Shown: positions 36,118-45,592, counted from the first letter of the stretch. The stretch: DNA of 64,000 nucleotides from Caballeronia peredens (GCA_001544595.2 FCOH02000001.1:1-64000), one strand, 5' to 3'. Notes: a model not told the origin generated them from the sequence alone. Translations and numbers: made by a program.

Positions 36118-36146
36118 CTGTCAAATGCATTTCACATTCATTTCCT
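36118..36146 (+). promoter_or_regulatory. Candidate Pho box upstream of phoX
   Basis: CTGTCAA, ATTTCAC and ATTTCCT occur at exact 11-base intervals (36118, 36129, 36140). PhoB binds seven-base CTGTCAT-like repeats with four-base A/T-rich spacers. The first unit fits well, the others weakly. It lies about 110 bases upstream of a PhoX-type phosphatase, a classic Pho regulon member. Confidence 0.5.
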
Positions 36147-36254
36147 AAAGTAGCGCGTCAACCGGCACGTCAGGTTGCAAGGGCCTGACGCGAGGGCTTC
36201 GCTCGCCCGTCGCTCGGCCGGGGATAACCCACAAACAAGGAAGTGAAACCACAC

Positions 36255-38231
36255 ATGGCGCAGCCACTCGACCTCTCCCGCCGCAAAGCGCTCAAGATTC
36301 TCGCCAGTGCACCGATGCTGCCGCTCGGCGGCGCGGCCACCGCGTCGTTGCTCACCGCATGCGGCGGCAGCGACAGCAACGCGGCGACGCCCGCACCGGC
36401 GCCCACGCCGACCGCCGCGTTCACCACGGCCGCTTTCGGCAGCATGGCCGCGCCGACCCTCGCCGATCCGAACGCGATGGCGAAAACCACCGTCGCCTCG
36501 ACGCTGACCGCGAACTTCAGCGATGGCAGCAGCCGCGCCTACAAGCTCGCGTATCAGCCGTTCTTCATCACGGGCGATACCGTGACGAACACGACCGGCG
36601 GCACGATCGTCGCGGGCGGCTACTTCGACATCAACAATCAGCCGATCATGGATCGCTCGGCGTCGGGCAAGGAGCGTCAGTTCTTCTCGGACTGCCCGGA
36701 CGGCACGTCGCTCATCAAGCTCGACAAGCCGACGGTCAAGGGCGTGAAGGGCAACGCGGTGTTCGCGGTCGTGCAGTTCGAATACGCCACGCGCGATCAG
36801 TCCGATGCCGACATGTACGGCAAGCTGCCGTCGCCGATCGCCGTGCTGACGCTGGATCAGGATCCGGCGACGGGCAAGCTCGCGCTCGTGAGCTATTCGA
36901 ACGTCGATACGTCGAAGGCGCATGGCTTGTGGATCACGTGCGGCGCGAGTCTGTCGCCGTGGAACACGCACTTGTCGAGCGAAGAGTACGAGCCGGATGC
37001 GGCCACGCTCTCGACGAACACGCAGTTCAAGGCCTACAGCAAGAACCTCTACGGCGACGAAACGAAGGCGCGCGCGTATCACTACGGCCATCTGCCGGAA
37101 ATCACCGTGCAGCCGGACGGCACCGGCACGGTCAGGAAGCACTATTGCCTCGGCCGCATTTCGCACGAACTGATTCAGGTGATGCCCGACAAGCGCACCG
37201 TCCTGATGGGCGACGACGCGACCAACGGCGGCCTCTTCATGTTCATCGCGGACAAGGAAGCGGATCTCTCCGCGGGCACGCTCTACGTGGCGAAATGGAC
37301 GCAGACGTCATCGGCGGGAGCGGGCTCGGCCACGCTGACGTGGCTCAATCTCGGCCACGCGACGAGCGATGAAATCGAGAATCTCGCCAACACGCTCACG
37401 ATCGCCGACATCATGGACGTCGTGACGGACGAGAAGAATCCGCCGGCCGATACGTCGTACACGCGCATTCACTTCGGCGGCAAGTTCAACTGGATTCGCA
37501 TCAAGCCGGGCATGGAGAAGGCGGCTGCGTTCCTGGAGACGCATCGCTACGCCGCATTGCGCGGCGCGAGCATGGGCTTCACGAAACTGGAAGGCACGAC
37601 CGTCGACGCGAAGGACAAGGTGCTGTATTCGGCGATGTCGCAGATCGTCTCGTCGATGGTGAAGGGCAACGCGCATTCGACGGACATCGCGCTCGACAAG
37701 GCCATCAATTCGGGCGCCGTGTACGCGCTCAACATGAAGGGCTCGCAGCGCGATCTCGCGGGCGCCGCGATCAACAGCGAATGGGTGCCGGTCGATATGG
37801 CCGCGCCCGCTGCGCTCGTCGGCGAAGATCTCGCGGCCGCCGATGCACTCGGCAACACCGCGAATCCCGAGCGCATCGCGAATCCGGACAACATCAAGTT
37901 CTCGGAGAAGCTGCGCACGCTGTTCATCGGCGAGGACAGCGGGATGCACGTCAACAACTTCCTGTGGGCGTACAACGTCGATACGAAATCGCTGTCGCGC
38001 ATTCTGTCGACGCCGTCGGGCGCGGAATCGACGGGCCTGCACGCCGTCGACGAGATCAACGGCTGGACTTACATCATGAGCAATTTCCAGCACGCGGGCG
38101 ACTGGAGCAGCAGCCTGCATTCGAAGGTGCAGTCGACGCTCGATCCGCTCGTGCGCGCGAACTACAAGGACCGCTTCGGCGCGGCGGTGGGCTATCTGAC
38201 CGCCGATCCGACCTCGCTCAAACTGGCCTGA
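36255..38231 (+). CDS. phoX: PhoX-type alkaline phosphatase (DUF839), Tat-exported
   Basis: A 658-aa protein with a twin-arginine signal (LSRRKALKILASAPMLPLGG) followed by LTACGGS, so it may also carry a lipid anchor. The body is the DUF839/PhoX propeller, with YGHLPEITVQPDGTGTVRKH, the catalytic-region segment DDATNGGLFMF and the distal IGEDSGMHVNNFLWAYNVDT. PhoX enzymes use calcium and iron to release phosphate from organic esters in the periplasm under phosphate starvation. ATG 36255 is preferred to GTG 36243, which is too close to AAGGA. A Pho-box-like sequence lies upstream. Confidence 0.85.
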   Translation: MAQPLDLSRRKALKILASAPMLPLGGAATASLLTACGGSDSNAATPAPAPTPTAAFTTAAFGSMAAPTLADPNAMAKTTVASTLTANFSDGSSRAYKLAYQPFFITGDTVTNTTGGTIVAGGYFDINNQPIMDRSASGKERQFFSDCPDGTSLIKLDKPTVKGVKGNAVFAVVQFEYATRDQSDADMYGKLPSPIAVLTLDQDPATGKLALVSYSNVDTSKAHGLWITCGASLSPWNTHLSSEEYEPDAATLSTNTQFKAYSKNLYGDETKARAYHYGHLPEITVQPDGTGTVRKHYCLGRISHELIQVMPDKRTVLMGDDATNGGLFMFIADKEADLSAGTLYVAKWTQTSSAGAGSATLTWLNLGHATSDEIENLANTLTIADIMDVVTDEKNPPADTSYTRIHFGGKFNWIRIKPGMEKAAAFLETHRYAALRGASMGFTKLEGTTVDAKDKVLYSAMSQIVSSMVKGNAHSTDIALDKAINSGAVYALNMKGSQRDLAGAAINSEWVPVDMAAPAALVGEDLAAADALGNTANPERIANPDNIKFSEKLRTLFIGEDSGMHVNNFLWAYNVDTKSLSRILSTPSGAESTGLHAVDEINGWTYIMSNFQHAGDWSSSLHSKVQSTLDPLVRANYKDRFGAAVGYLTADPTSLKLA

Positions 38232-38274
38232 CGATGCAGACGGAGCGGAGCCTCGCGCTTCGCTCCGGGCTGGT

Positions 38275-38478
38275 TCAGCAGCGCTGGTCGCAGTCGATGT
38301 ACTCGAAACCCGCGGCAATCGCGAAGCGGATTGCTTCTTCGACGTTGGCGAATTCGCCGGGCAGACGCACCGAGCGTTCCGTGCCGTTCAGATCCTGAAT
38401 TCGCGCGGTCGCGGCGAACGCGTTGCCCTGACGCACGGCTGCGGGCGTGACCATCATGTCCCTGTAACTGAAGACCAT
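38275..38478 (-). CDS. Small conserved-looking protein, 67 aa
   Basis: ATG 38478 has AAAGAGA upstream. The protein reads as two strands and a helix: a start MVFSYRDMMVTPAAVRQGNA, then ATARIQDLNGTERSVRLPGE and a helix (NVEEAIRFAIAAGFEYIDC). This resembles small Burkholderia proteins with a single alpha/beta unit, but I cannot name the family. It is convergent with phoX (43-base gap) and lies upstream of GH28's end on the same strand. Cytoplasmic; role unknown. Confidence 0.65.
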   Translation of the reverse strand: MVFSYRDMMVTPAAVRQGNAFAATARIQDLNGTERSVRLPGEFANVEEAIRFAIAAGFEYIDCDQRC

Positions 38479-38680
38479 TATCTCTTTCCGATGTTGTCCG
38501 CCCGGGCGGCGTGGCTGCGGGCGCTTCGTCGTGTCGTTTGAAGAATCGCCGAACGTTCGTCCGGCTGCCTTTGCTTCAGGTTATCGGCAGCCGCAAACGT
38601 TTCTTTACGGGAAGCATCGGAAAGGCTTGCTAAATAAGGCGCGCGCCGCTCGCTTGTTTCGTCTGACGAATCAATGCTGC

Positions 38681-38719
38681 CGGTTCGGCGAGCGGCGCGA
38701 AAAGCCGCTCGCCGAACCG
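38681..38719 (-). terminator. 16-bp perfect hairpin after the GH28 gene
   Basis: CGGTTCGGCGAGCGGC (38681-38696) pairs with GCCGCTCGCCGAACCG (38704-38719) around a seven-base loop, six bases beyond the stop codon of the minus-strand GH28 gene. There is no following T run, but stem strength and position make termination or mRNA-end protection very likely. Confidence 0.75.
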
Positions 38720-38725
38720 CTGACC

Positions 38726-40768
38726 TCAACGCGCCGGGAACGGCACGAAGGCCTTGCTGCAATCGACCGGCGCGACACTCGCCGACGCCGCGCGCGTGAC
38801 GTTCACGCCGCTCGCATTCGTGAACGGCAACGACGTGCCGCCTTCGCCGATCGAGACGAGCGCATCGGCCACGATGAAGTTCAGCGGCGCGACATCCGCG
38901 ACGACGTTGTTCAGCGAAATCCCCAACGGATTGACGACCGGAGGATTCGGCCAGCCGAACGTGCCCGCCGACCATCCCGAGCTTTGCAGAACCGGGCTCG
39001 CTGAATTGAAGCCTTGGAACGTGTAGCTCGACGCATTCACGATACGCACGCCGTCGAGTGAAATGTTCTGGAAGTTCGGATAGAGACCGGCGTTCTTCGT
39101 CGGGCTGTAGTAGGGCGAGAAGATCAGGGCCTGCGGTTTGCCGTCCGGCGACGAATCCGGCGTGCGAATGCACACGTTCGAATAGCGGATGTTCGAGACC
39201 AGACCGCTGCGGCTCCAGTCCGACTTGATGCGCAAGCCGTTGTCCGCGCCGTCGATCACGAGATCGTAGACGTTGATGTTGCTCACGCTAGGCAGGACGC
39301 CGTTCACCGGTGTGACGTCGGGGTTCGTCTTGCCGTCGTCGGTGCCCGCCGTTTCGCTGCCGATTGACATGCCGTGCCCCGAATAGAAGTGGCTATGCGC
39401 GACGGTAATGTTGTACGTGCGGCCGTTCACCGTGCCGGTGCCGCCCTTGATCGCCATGTTGTCGTCGCCGGTGCGGATCGACGTGTACGCGATCAGCATG
39501 TTGCTCGCATCGCCCGTCAGCACGCCCGGGTTGCCGGCGTTGCTCGTGATCGGGCCGGAACTGGCGGGATCGATGCCGTCGGTGTTCTTCGCCGTATCGG
39601 GGCTGTAGGGCATGCCGAGATAGTTCTTCATTGCCTCGTAGGCGGCCGTCGGCGTGTAGATTTTCACGCCCCACGCGGTGAAGCCGTCGATGCCGCTCGG
39701 CACCACATGAAATTTCGGCGCGTTCTGCAGCGTCACGCGATACAGCGTGAAGTTGCGGCCATTGCTGATCTGGATCAGACGCGGGTTGTTCTGCGCCTGG
39801 TTCAGCACCTTGTTCGCCATCCAGCCGATATCCCACCAGCTCATCGTGCTGCTGCCGTCGGGACGCTTCATCAGGTTCGGGTCGTTCGACACGCTGCTCA
39901 CGAGCGGGCTGCCGCCGCGCCCGTCGATGACGCCATCGCCGACCACCGCCGCGTTCGCAATCTTGCTCGCGTTGATGAGCGCAAGACAACCGTTGTCGCT
40001 CGCGGTAATGATGCCGCAGCTTGCGACGCCCTTGGTCTTGTCGTAGCGGCGCGGATCGCGCGATGCGAAGAGCGTGACGCCCTTGTCGATCCACAGCGTG
40101 ACGCCGCTCGACAGATTCAGTGCGCCCGCAATGAATGCGTTCGCGCCGTTCGGACCGGGAATCAGGCGCACGGCCTTGTTGGTTGCGAGGCCCGTGCTGG
40201 CGGCGTTCTTGCACGAATCGAGCGCGGCCTGGATGCGCGACATGTCGGGTGCGGTGTCGACGGAATCGGCGCTGTCGGGCAGCAGTCCGTTCGCTTGCGC
40301 GGTCAGCGATGCGGACAAAGTGGCGCAGATCTGCGACGCGGCAGGCAGCGTCGGCTCGGGCGGCAGGGCGGGATCGAAGGTCGTCGTGCCCACCTGGAAA
40401 CCTGCGGGCGGCGTGACGACGGGATCGCTCGCCGGCACCGCGCCGGATGCGGGCTGATCCGGCGGCACGACGGGATTTGATGCGGGATCGACCGGCACGG
40501 CGGCCCCGGACGCGGGATCCGGCGGTGCCGCGGGCACGGATGCCGGATCGGCCGGTACAGCGGGCGCGGACGCGGGATCGACCGGCGCTGCCGATGCGGA
40601 TGCCGGACCGACCGATGCAGCGGGCGGACTGTCGTTATCGACGACGTCGCTCGACGCGGCCGAAGCCTGCGACGACCCTTGCGATGAACCGGAGCCGCCG
40701 CACGCGGAGAGCGTCAGGGCGACCGAGAGAGCGGCAAGCCATGCCGCATTGAATCGGGTGTGTTTCAT
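38726..40768 (-). CDS. Exported GH28 polygalacturonase-like lipoprotein
   Basis: A 680-aa glycoside hydrolase family 28 enzyme, predicted to cut polygalacturonan. The N-terminus is a lipoprotein signal with LSAC (Cys23). Residues about 30-135 form a low-complexity Pro/Ala/Ser/Val/Asp linker of repeated D-P-A-S units. The parallel beta-helix carries all GH28 hallmarks: NTDG at about 395, the catalytic pair in TGDDN (Asp435/436), GHG at about 464-466 and the later LRIKSD. ATG 40768 is chosen; the frame continues to 40834 without support. It is divergent from a porin. The anchored, long-linker design suggests action at the cell surface on plant pectin. Confidence 0.88.
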   Translation of the reverse strand: MKHTRFNAAWLAALSVALTLSACGGSGSSQGSSQASAASSDVVDNDSPPAASVGPASASAAPVDPASAPAVPADPASVPAAPPDPASGAAVPVDPASNPVVPPDQPASGAVPASDPVVTPPAGFQVGTTTFDPALPPEPTLPAASQICATLSASLTAQANGLLPDSADSVDTAPDMSRIQAALDSCKNAASTGLATNKAVRLIPGPNGANAFIAGALNLSSGVTLWIDKGVTLFASRDPRRYDKTKGVASCGIITASDNGCLALINASKIANAAVVGDGVIDGRGGSPLVSSVSNDPNLMKRPDGSSTMSWWDIGWMANKVLNQAQNNPRLIQISNGRNFTLYRVTLQNAPKFHVVPSGIDGFTAWGVKIYTPTAAYEAMKNYLGMPYSPDTAKNTDGIDPASSGPITSNAGNPGVLTGDASNMLIAYTSIRTGDDNMAIKGGTGTVNGRTYNITVAHSHFYSGHGMSIGSETAGTDDGKTNPDVTPVNGVLPSVSNINVYDLVIDGADNGLRIKSDWSRSGLVSNIRYSNVCIRTPDSSPDGKPQALIFSPYYSPTKNAGLYPNFQNISLDGVRIVNASSYTFQGFNSASPVLQSSGWSAGTFGWPNPPVVNPLGISLNNVVADVAPLNFIVADALVSIGEGGTSLPFTNASGVNVTRAASASVAPVDCSKAFVPFPAR

Positions 40769-41050
40769 GATCGAGCGAATTGGTCTCGTAATGCTACGGA
40801 GTGCGATGGATGGATGTCGTACGTCATCGGACAAGAAATGCCGTTCGATGCGAACTCGTCGTATAACTCGGACGAGATATTAGGCATCCGAATCGATCGA
40901 GCGATACTTGCGGCCGCCCCTTAGGCCGGATCACGGATCGGCCGCTCGCCGCCGTACCTCCGATATATGCCGATTCACCAGAATGGTGCTATGTTCCGTT
41001 TCAATCGTTTTCTTTCAACCGAGCAGAGCCCATACGGAGTGAAGACGGCC

Positions 41051-42157
41051 ATGAAAGTTCGTGTCTGGAAAGCGGCAGGTCTCGTGCTCGTCACATCGGG
41101 CGCCTTTGCGCAGACGAGTGTCACGATGTACGGCCGGATCGACGGCGGCATCGAATACCTGAACCACATTGCCAACGGCACGGGCGGCAGTTCATCGCGA
41201 TGGAGCGCCGAAGGCGGTGACTGGGGCACCAGCATGTGGGGCTTGAAGGGAAACGAGGATCTGGGCGGGGGCCTGTCCGCGGTCTTCACGCTCGAAACCG
41301 CGATCCAGATCATGAACGGCACGACCGGCGGCGGACGCCTGTGGTCACGCCGCGCGTACGCCGGCCTCAATTCGAAGACGTGGGGCCAGTTGCAGGCGGG
41401 CCGCAATCTTTTCATCGACAGCGACGGCGTCTGGGAATTCGATCCCTTCGTGCAGCAGGCGGTGTCGTCGGCGTCGCTGGTGCGCGGGCGCAACTGGCAG
41501 CAGTCGAGCAATAACGTCGAATATCACAGCCCCGTGTTCCATGGCTTCGACGTGCAGGGGCAGTACGCATTCGGCAATCAGCCGGGCGCGTTCAACAGCG
41601 GCGCGCCGGGCGAGTTCGGACGGTCCGAGGGCATCATGCTCACCTATCATTCGACGATGCTCGACGTACGCGGCATCTACGACGAACTGCGCAGTCAGAA
41701 CGGGCGTCTGGACAATATCTTTCAGGCGTCGCGCGAATATTTCGTCGGCGCGAATCTGAAGATCGAGAAGTGGAAGCTACAGGCGGCTTACACGCATTAC
41801 GCCGCGCCGGATTCGCCCGCGGGCGTGGCCGACAGCGCCGATCATTACTGGCTCGGCGCGACCTATCAGGCGACGCCCGCCTGGGCGGTCACCGCGGCGG
41901 GCTTCTACATTCATGTCGGCGCGGGCTCAGGCGACGCCGCGCACGATCCCGCGAGCCACGCGACGCTCTACGCGCTCGGCACGACCTACAACTTCAGCAA
42001 GCGCACCTTTCTGTACGGCACAGTGGCTTACGTGCGCAACAGCGCGAACGGCACGTTCTCGGTGTTCGCAACGCCACGCGACGCGAATCCCGGCACGAGT
42101 CCGATGGCGGGCGAGTCGCAGACGGGCGCGTACATCGGCATGATGCACGTGTTCTGA
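41051..42157 (+). CDS. Outer-membrane porin (Burkholderia Gram-negative porin family)
   Basis: A 368-aa beta-barrel protein. A signal peptide (KAAGLVLVTSGAFAQ) precedes TSVTMYGRIDGGIEYLNHI, the standard first strand of Burkholderia/Neisseria-type porins. Middle motifs (AYAGLNSKTWGQLQAGRNLF) and the last strand ending in HVF (terminal Phe for BAM recognition) confirm it. ATG 41051 has GGAGTGAAG upstream; a longer frame to 40967 is unsupported. It is divergent from the GH28 gene across 282 bases, so the two may be co-regulated, with the porin admitting oligogalacturonides or small acids. Specificity is inferred only. Confidence 0.9.
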   Translation: MKVRVWKAAGLVLVTSGAFAQTSVTMYGRIDGGIEYLNHIANGTGGSSSRWSAEGGDWGTSMWGLKGNEDLGGGLSAVFTLETAIQIMNGTTGGGRLWSRRAYAGLNSKTWGQLQAGRNLFIDSDGVWEFDPFVQQAVSSASLVRGRNWQQSSNNVEYHSPVFHGFDVQGQYAFGNQPGAFNSGAPGEFGRSEGIMLTYHSTMLDVRGIYDELRSQNGRLDNIFQASREYFVGANLKIEKWKLQAAYTHYAAPDSPAGVADSADHYWLGATYQATPAWAVTAAGFYIHVGAGSGDAAHDPASHATLYALGTTYNFSKRTFLYGTVAYVRNSANGTFSVFATPRDANPGTSPMAGESQTGAYIGMMHVF

Positions 42158-42191
42158 GCGCGCCCGGGAACGAGCGCATTGCATCAGTGCG

Positions 42192-42944
42192 TCATTGCAC
42201 GCGGGCGTCTTCGAGCCATTGTCCGAGACAGATGCGGCCGAACCGTGCATCGCCGAGCGGCACGAGCGAACGTTCCTCCAGCTTGCCGCCGAAGTACGTG
42301 GCCTTCTCGTCGGAGACGACTTCGCGCCGGTCGCCCGTCGCGCGCAGATAAGTGCCGATGATTCCGTGCATCGCGCCGCTTTCCGGTCCGGCGATATCGA
42401 CGAAGCCGTTCAGCGGCGCGTCGAGCGCGATGTCCACGACAATGGCGGCGACATCGTCGGCGGCGATGGGCTGGAACTGTCGCGGCGACAGGCGTGCCGT
42501 GCCGTTTGCCGTGCCGCCGTCCGCGATCGTGCCGAGGAACTCGAAGAACTGCGTCGCGCGAACGATCGAATAGGGCACGCCCGATGCCGCGATCAACTGT
42601 TCCTGCGCATGCTTCGCGCGGTAATACACATTGCCTTCCATGCGATCCACGCCGACGATCGACAGCACCACGTGATGCTTTACACCCGCTTCGGCCTCGG
42701 CGCGGGTCAGATTGATCGCCGATTCGCGAAAGAACGCGGTGATCGTGTCGGCATCGTGCGCCGGCGGGTTCGTCACGTCGATCACGACATGCGCGCCCTC
42801 GAGCGCCTGCTGCAAGCCTTTGCCCGTGATCGCATCGACGCCCGTGCTCGGCGATGCGGCCACTGCTTCGTGGCCCTTTTCGCGCAGTAAAGCGATGGCC
42901 TTCGCGCCGATCAACCCGGTTCCTCCGATGACGACGATCTTCAT
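42192..42944 (-). CDS. NAD(P)-binding NmrA-like protein, 250 aa
   Basis: The start MKIVVIGGTGLIGAKAIALL is a Rossmann GxxGxxG dinucleotide site. The rest follows the atypical short-chain dehydrogenase/NmrA layout (VKHHVVLSIVGVDRMEGNVY, YYRAKHAQEQLI, then a substrate domain). The active site has YRAKHA where classical enzymes have YxxxK, so both reductase and redox-sensor roles are possible. It is divergent from a MocR-type regulator 103 bases away, a typical regulator-target pair. Cytoplasmic. Confidence 0.85.
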   Translation of the reverse strand: MKIVVIGGTGLIGAKAIALLREKGHEAVAASPSTGVDAITGKGLQQALEGAHVVIDVTNPPAHDADTITAFFRESAINLTRAEAEAGVKHHVVLSIVGVDRMEGNVYYRAKHAQEQLIAASGVPYSIVRATQFFEFLGTIADGGTANGTARLSPRQFQPIAADDVAAIVVDIALDAPLNGFVDIAGPESGAMHGIIGTYLRATGDRREVVSDEKATYFGGKLEERSLVPLGDARFGRICLGQWLEDARVQ

Positions 42945-43024
42945 GATGCCCCTCGTTCAGTGTGTGAAAGTGAAGTCATTGTGTGACAATCATGTCTTAT
43001 CAAGAAGGGACAAGAATCGTCGAT

Positions 43025-43036
43025 TGCACTAGTCCA
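43025..43036 (+). promoter_or_regulatory. MocR operator candidate, TGCACTAGTCCA
   Basis: An 11-of-12 match to the perfect palindrome at 45667-45678. It ends 11 bases before the MocR gene start, in a position for autoregulation or control of the divergent NmrA-like gene. The flanks (CGAT before, GTCCGG after) are also shared with the other copy. Confidence 0.6.
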
Positions 43037-43047
43037 AGGTCCGGGCC

Positions 43048-44514
43048 ATGCCGAATGCCGAACATGCATTGAAGATCGAAATCGACCGGCATCACGCGCT
43101 GCCGATCTACCTGCAGATCTGTGAACGCTTCAAGGCCGCGATTGCCGCGGGACATCTGAAGCCGGGGGATCGCGTGCCCGCGCTGCGCGGTCTCGCGACG
43201 CAACTGAACACGGCGCGCGGCACGGTCGAGATGGCCTACGACATTCTCGTCGACGAAGGCTATTTGCAGATGCGCGGGGCGGCGGGCACCTTCGTGTCGT
43301 CGTCGCTGCCGGATTCGGTCATGCGCAACGGCGCGCGCAAGGGCCGGGAGCGCGCCGACGTGCCGCGCCCGAGAAGCGCGGGCGCGGTGGAAATCGGCCA
43401 CGACGCGAGGCCGCTGCGTCCCGGCCTGCCCGCGCTCGATGCGTTCCCGCGCAAGGTCTGGAGCCGACTCGTCGCGCATCGTGCGCGCGCGGTCGAGCTC
43501 GCATCGCTGACGTATCCCGATCCGGCGGGTTATGGGCCGTTGCGCGAGCGCATCGCGACGTATCTGGGCCTGTCGCGCGGCGTCGAATGCGCGCCGGAGC
43601 GGGTGTTCGTGACCAACGGTTATCGCGCATCGCTCGAACTCATCTTGCGCAGCCTCGCCAAGCCGCATGACAGCGCGTGGTTCGAAGAACCCGGCTACTT
43701 TCTGGCGCGCAATTTTCTGGTCGAGGCGGGGCTGAAGCTCGTGCCGGTTCCGGTCGATCAGGACGGCCTCGATGTCGCCGCCGGGCAGACGCTCGATCCG
43801 CACGCGCGCTTTGCGATCGTGACGCCCGCGCATCAGAGTCCGCTCGGCGTCACCTTGTCGCTCGCGCGGCGCATGAAGCTGCTCGACTGGGCCGAACGCG
43901 CGGGAAGCTGGATCGTCGAAGACGATTACGACAGCGAGTTCCGTTACTCGGGCCGTCCGCTGCCCGCGCTGAAGAGCCTCGACGCGAACGATCGCTTGAT
44001 CTATTGCGGGTCGTTCAGCAAGGTGCTGGTGCCGGGTTTGCGGCTGTCGTATGTCGTGGCGCCGGAGCGGGCCATCGCACGCTTCGAGCAGCTCACGAGG
44101 AGCATGAACGCCGGGCCGCCGCATCTGCTGCAGGCGGCCGTCGCGGATTTCATCGCGCAAGGGCATTTCGCGCGGCATCTGAAGCGCATGCGCGCGCTTT
44201 ATGCGGAGCGTCGCGAGTTCTTCGCGCAAGCGCTCATCAAGGCGTTCGGAGAAAGGGCGAGCGTCGAGCCGCCTTCGGGCGGCATGCATCTCGTGATGCT
44301 GTTCAACGCAGGCGCGCACGGTCCCGTCGATGACCTTGCGATCGCGACGCGCGCGCAAGCGGCCGGCCTTGCGGTCAGCGGCCTGTCGTCGTGGTATCTC
44401 GGCACGCGCACGAAACGGACGCTACGCGGCATGGTGCTCGGTTTCGCCAATGTCGTCGATGCAGCCGAAGCGGCGCGTCTTGCGCGCATGCTTCGGCGGG
44501 CCTATGACGGTTAG
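43048..44514 (+). CDS. MocR/PdxR-type regulator (GntR HTH fused to aminotransferase fold)
   Basis: A 488-aa fusion. Residues about 15-80 are a GntR winged helix (LPIYLQICERFKAAIAAGHL, KPGDRVPALRGLATQLNTAR). From about 115 on there is a class I aminotransferase fold with the PLP-lysine region YCGSFSKVLVPGLRLSYVVA and the Asp/Tyr site EDDYDSEFRYSG. Such proteins sense PLP or amino compounds. Candidate sites lie before this gene and before the GNAT/flavodoxin pair at 45592, so it likely controls both, and possibly the divergent NmrA-like gene. The end overlaps the convergent flavodoxin gene by four bases. Confidence 0.92.
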   Translation: MPNAEHALKIEIDRHHALPIYLQICERFKAAIAAGHLKPGDRVPALRGLATQLNTARGTVEMAYDILVDEGYLQMRGAAGTFVSSSLPDSVMRNGARKGRERADVPRPRSAGAVEIGHDARPLRPGLPALDAFPRKVWSRLVAHRARAVELASLTYPDPAGYGPLRERIATYLGLSRGVECAPERVFVTNGYRASLELILRSLAKPHDSAWFEEPGYFLARNFLVEAGLKLVPVPVDQDGLDVAAGQTLDPHARFAIVTPAHQSPLGVTLSLARRMKLLDWAERAGSWIVEDDYDSEFRYSGRPLPALKSLDANDRLIYCGSFSKVLVPGLRLSYVVAPERAIARFEQLTRSMNAGPPHLLQAAVADFIAQGHFARHLKRMRALYAERREFFAQALIKAFGERASVEPPSGGMHLVMLFNAGAHGPVDDLAIATRAQAAGLAVSGLSSWYLGTRTKRTLRGMVLGFANVVDAAEAARLARMLRRAYDG

Positions 44515-45131
44515 AGCGCGATGATGCCGTCGTCGTCAGCGAACAGCGCATGTTGCGTGAGTTGCTCGCGTGCGGCCCGCAGGGCTTCGCTTACCGCTTC
44601 GTCGCCGCGCACGAGTCCTTGCAGCAGGACGAAGTGCAGGTTCTTCAGCCCGATGCTGCCGAGCGCATAACGCAGATAGGGCGTGAGAAAGTCGGGTTGC
44701 CGCGCATGCTTGCCGCTATGAAAGCCGCCCGAGCCGACGATTACGAACGTGGGCCGGTCGCGCATCAGGCCGACCTTGCCTACCGGCGTCGCAGCGAAGG
44801 TGCGATGAATGCGCAGCACATAGTCGATCCACAACTTGAGCGCGGCGGGCACGGTGAAGTTATGCATCGGTGTGTTGATGATGAGCGCGTCTGTCGTTTC
44901 GAGCTCGCGTATCAGCGTTTCGGACAGGTCGAACTGGCTCGCATCCGGCTCGCGCGACGTGACGGCGCGCGCATAGTCCTGCGTGACCGGCGGCAAGGGC
45001 TCCGCCGCGAGATCGCGGTCGATTACCTGAACGCGCGCGCTCTTGCTCAGCGCGCAGATCATCTCGCGCGCGAGCACATGGCCGTTGCTTGCCGCGCCGT
45101 GCGGACTCGCGTTGACGAAGAGTAGTTTCAT
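44511..45131 (-). CDS. Flavodoxin-fold NAD(P)H oxidoreductase (azoreductase-like)
   Basis: A 206-aa FMN-dependent enzyme of the AzoR family: LLFVNASPHGAASNGHVLAR (phosphate loop), INTPMHNFTVPAALKLWIDY (the strongly conserved P-M-x-N-F loop) and VIVGSGGFHSGK near the end. Such enzymes reduce quinones and azo compounds with two electrons. ATG 45131 overlaps the stop of the GNAT gene, so translation is coupled. The gene ends over the last four bases of the MocR regulator, which probably controls it. Cytoplasmic. Confidence 0.9.
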   Translation of the reverse strand: MKLLFVNASPHGAASNGHVLAREMICALSKSARVQVIDRDLAAEPLPPVTQDYARAVTSREPDASQFDLSETLIRELETTDALIINTPMHNFTVPAALKLWIDYVLRIHRTFAATPVGKVGLMRDRPTFVIVGSGGFHSGKHARQPDFLTPYLRYALGSIGLKNLHFVLLQGLVRGDEAVSEALRAAREQLTQHALFADDDGIIAL

Positions 45132-45592
45132 CACGCACTCTCCTTGCCCGTTTGCGCGAGCGGTTCGACGAAGTGCATGCCTTTGGCGAGCAGGCCGTTG
45201 CGGAAATAGAAACGTTGCGCGAGCGGCATGTGCAGGCCGGTATCGAGTACGAAATGCGCGCAGCCCGCATGGCGAGCGATCTCGCGGACCTTGTCGAGCA
45301 GTTGCGCGCCGACGCCGCCGCGTTGCAGGCGCGCCGTCACGACGAGATCGTCGACATAGACGAAGCGACCGTACAGCGTGCTCGTCTTCGTGCGATAACC
45401 GGCGAGGCCGAGGATCGCGCCATCTGCGCTGCACGCGGCAAGCAGGCGATACTTCTCCTCATACTGACACTGCATTTGCGCGCTGAATGCGTCGGCGTCC
45501 GTCAGATGCGGCCGCAGCTCCTTCATGACGCTGAATGCGCGCGTCCATTCGTCAGGTGAATCGAGATGCCGGAAAGTGATCGTCGTGTCCAT
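45131..45592 (-). CDS. GNAT family acetyltransferase, 153 aa
   Basis: Acetyl-CoA-dependent N-acetyltransferase fold: VYVDDLVVTARLQRGGVGAQ, then LLDKVREIARHAGC, is the acetyl-CoA binding loop (Q/R-x-x-G-x-G/A) followed by the adjoining helix. HFVLDTGLHMPLAQRFYFRN is the usual late strand-helix. ATG 45592 has GGAG upstream; the frame to 45655 is unsupported. It is the first gene of a coupled pair with the flavodoxin enzyme, under a 14-base perfect palindrome at 45666. Substrate unknown, perhaps a toxic amine or electrophile-modified compound. Confidence 0.88.
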   Translation of the reverse strand: MDTTITFRHLDSPDEWTRAFSVMKELRPHLTDADAFSAQMQCQYEEKYRLLAACSADGAILGLAGYRTKTSTLYGRFVYVDDLVVTARLQRGGVGAQLLDKVREIARHAGCAHFVLDTGLHMPLAQRFYFRNGLLAKGMHFVEPLAQTGKESA

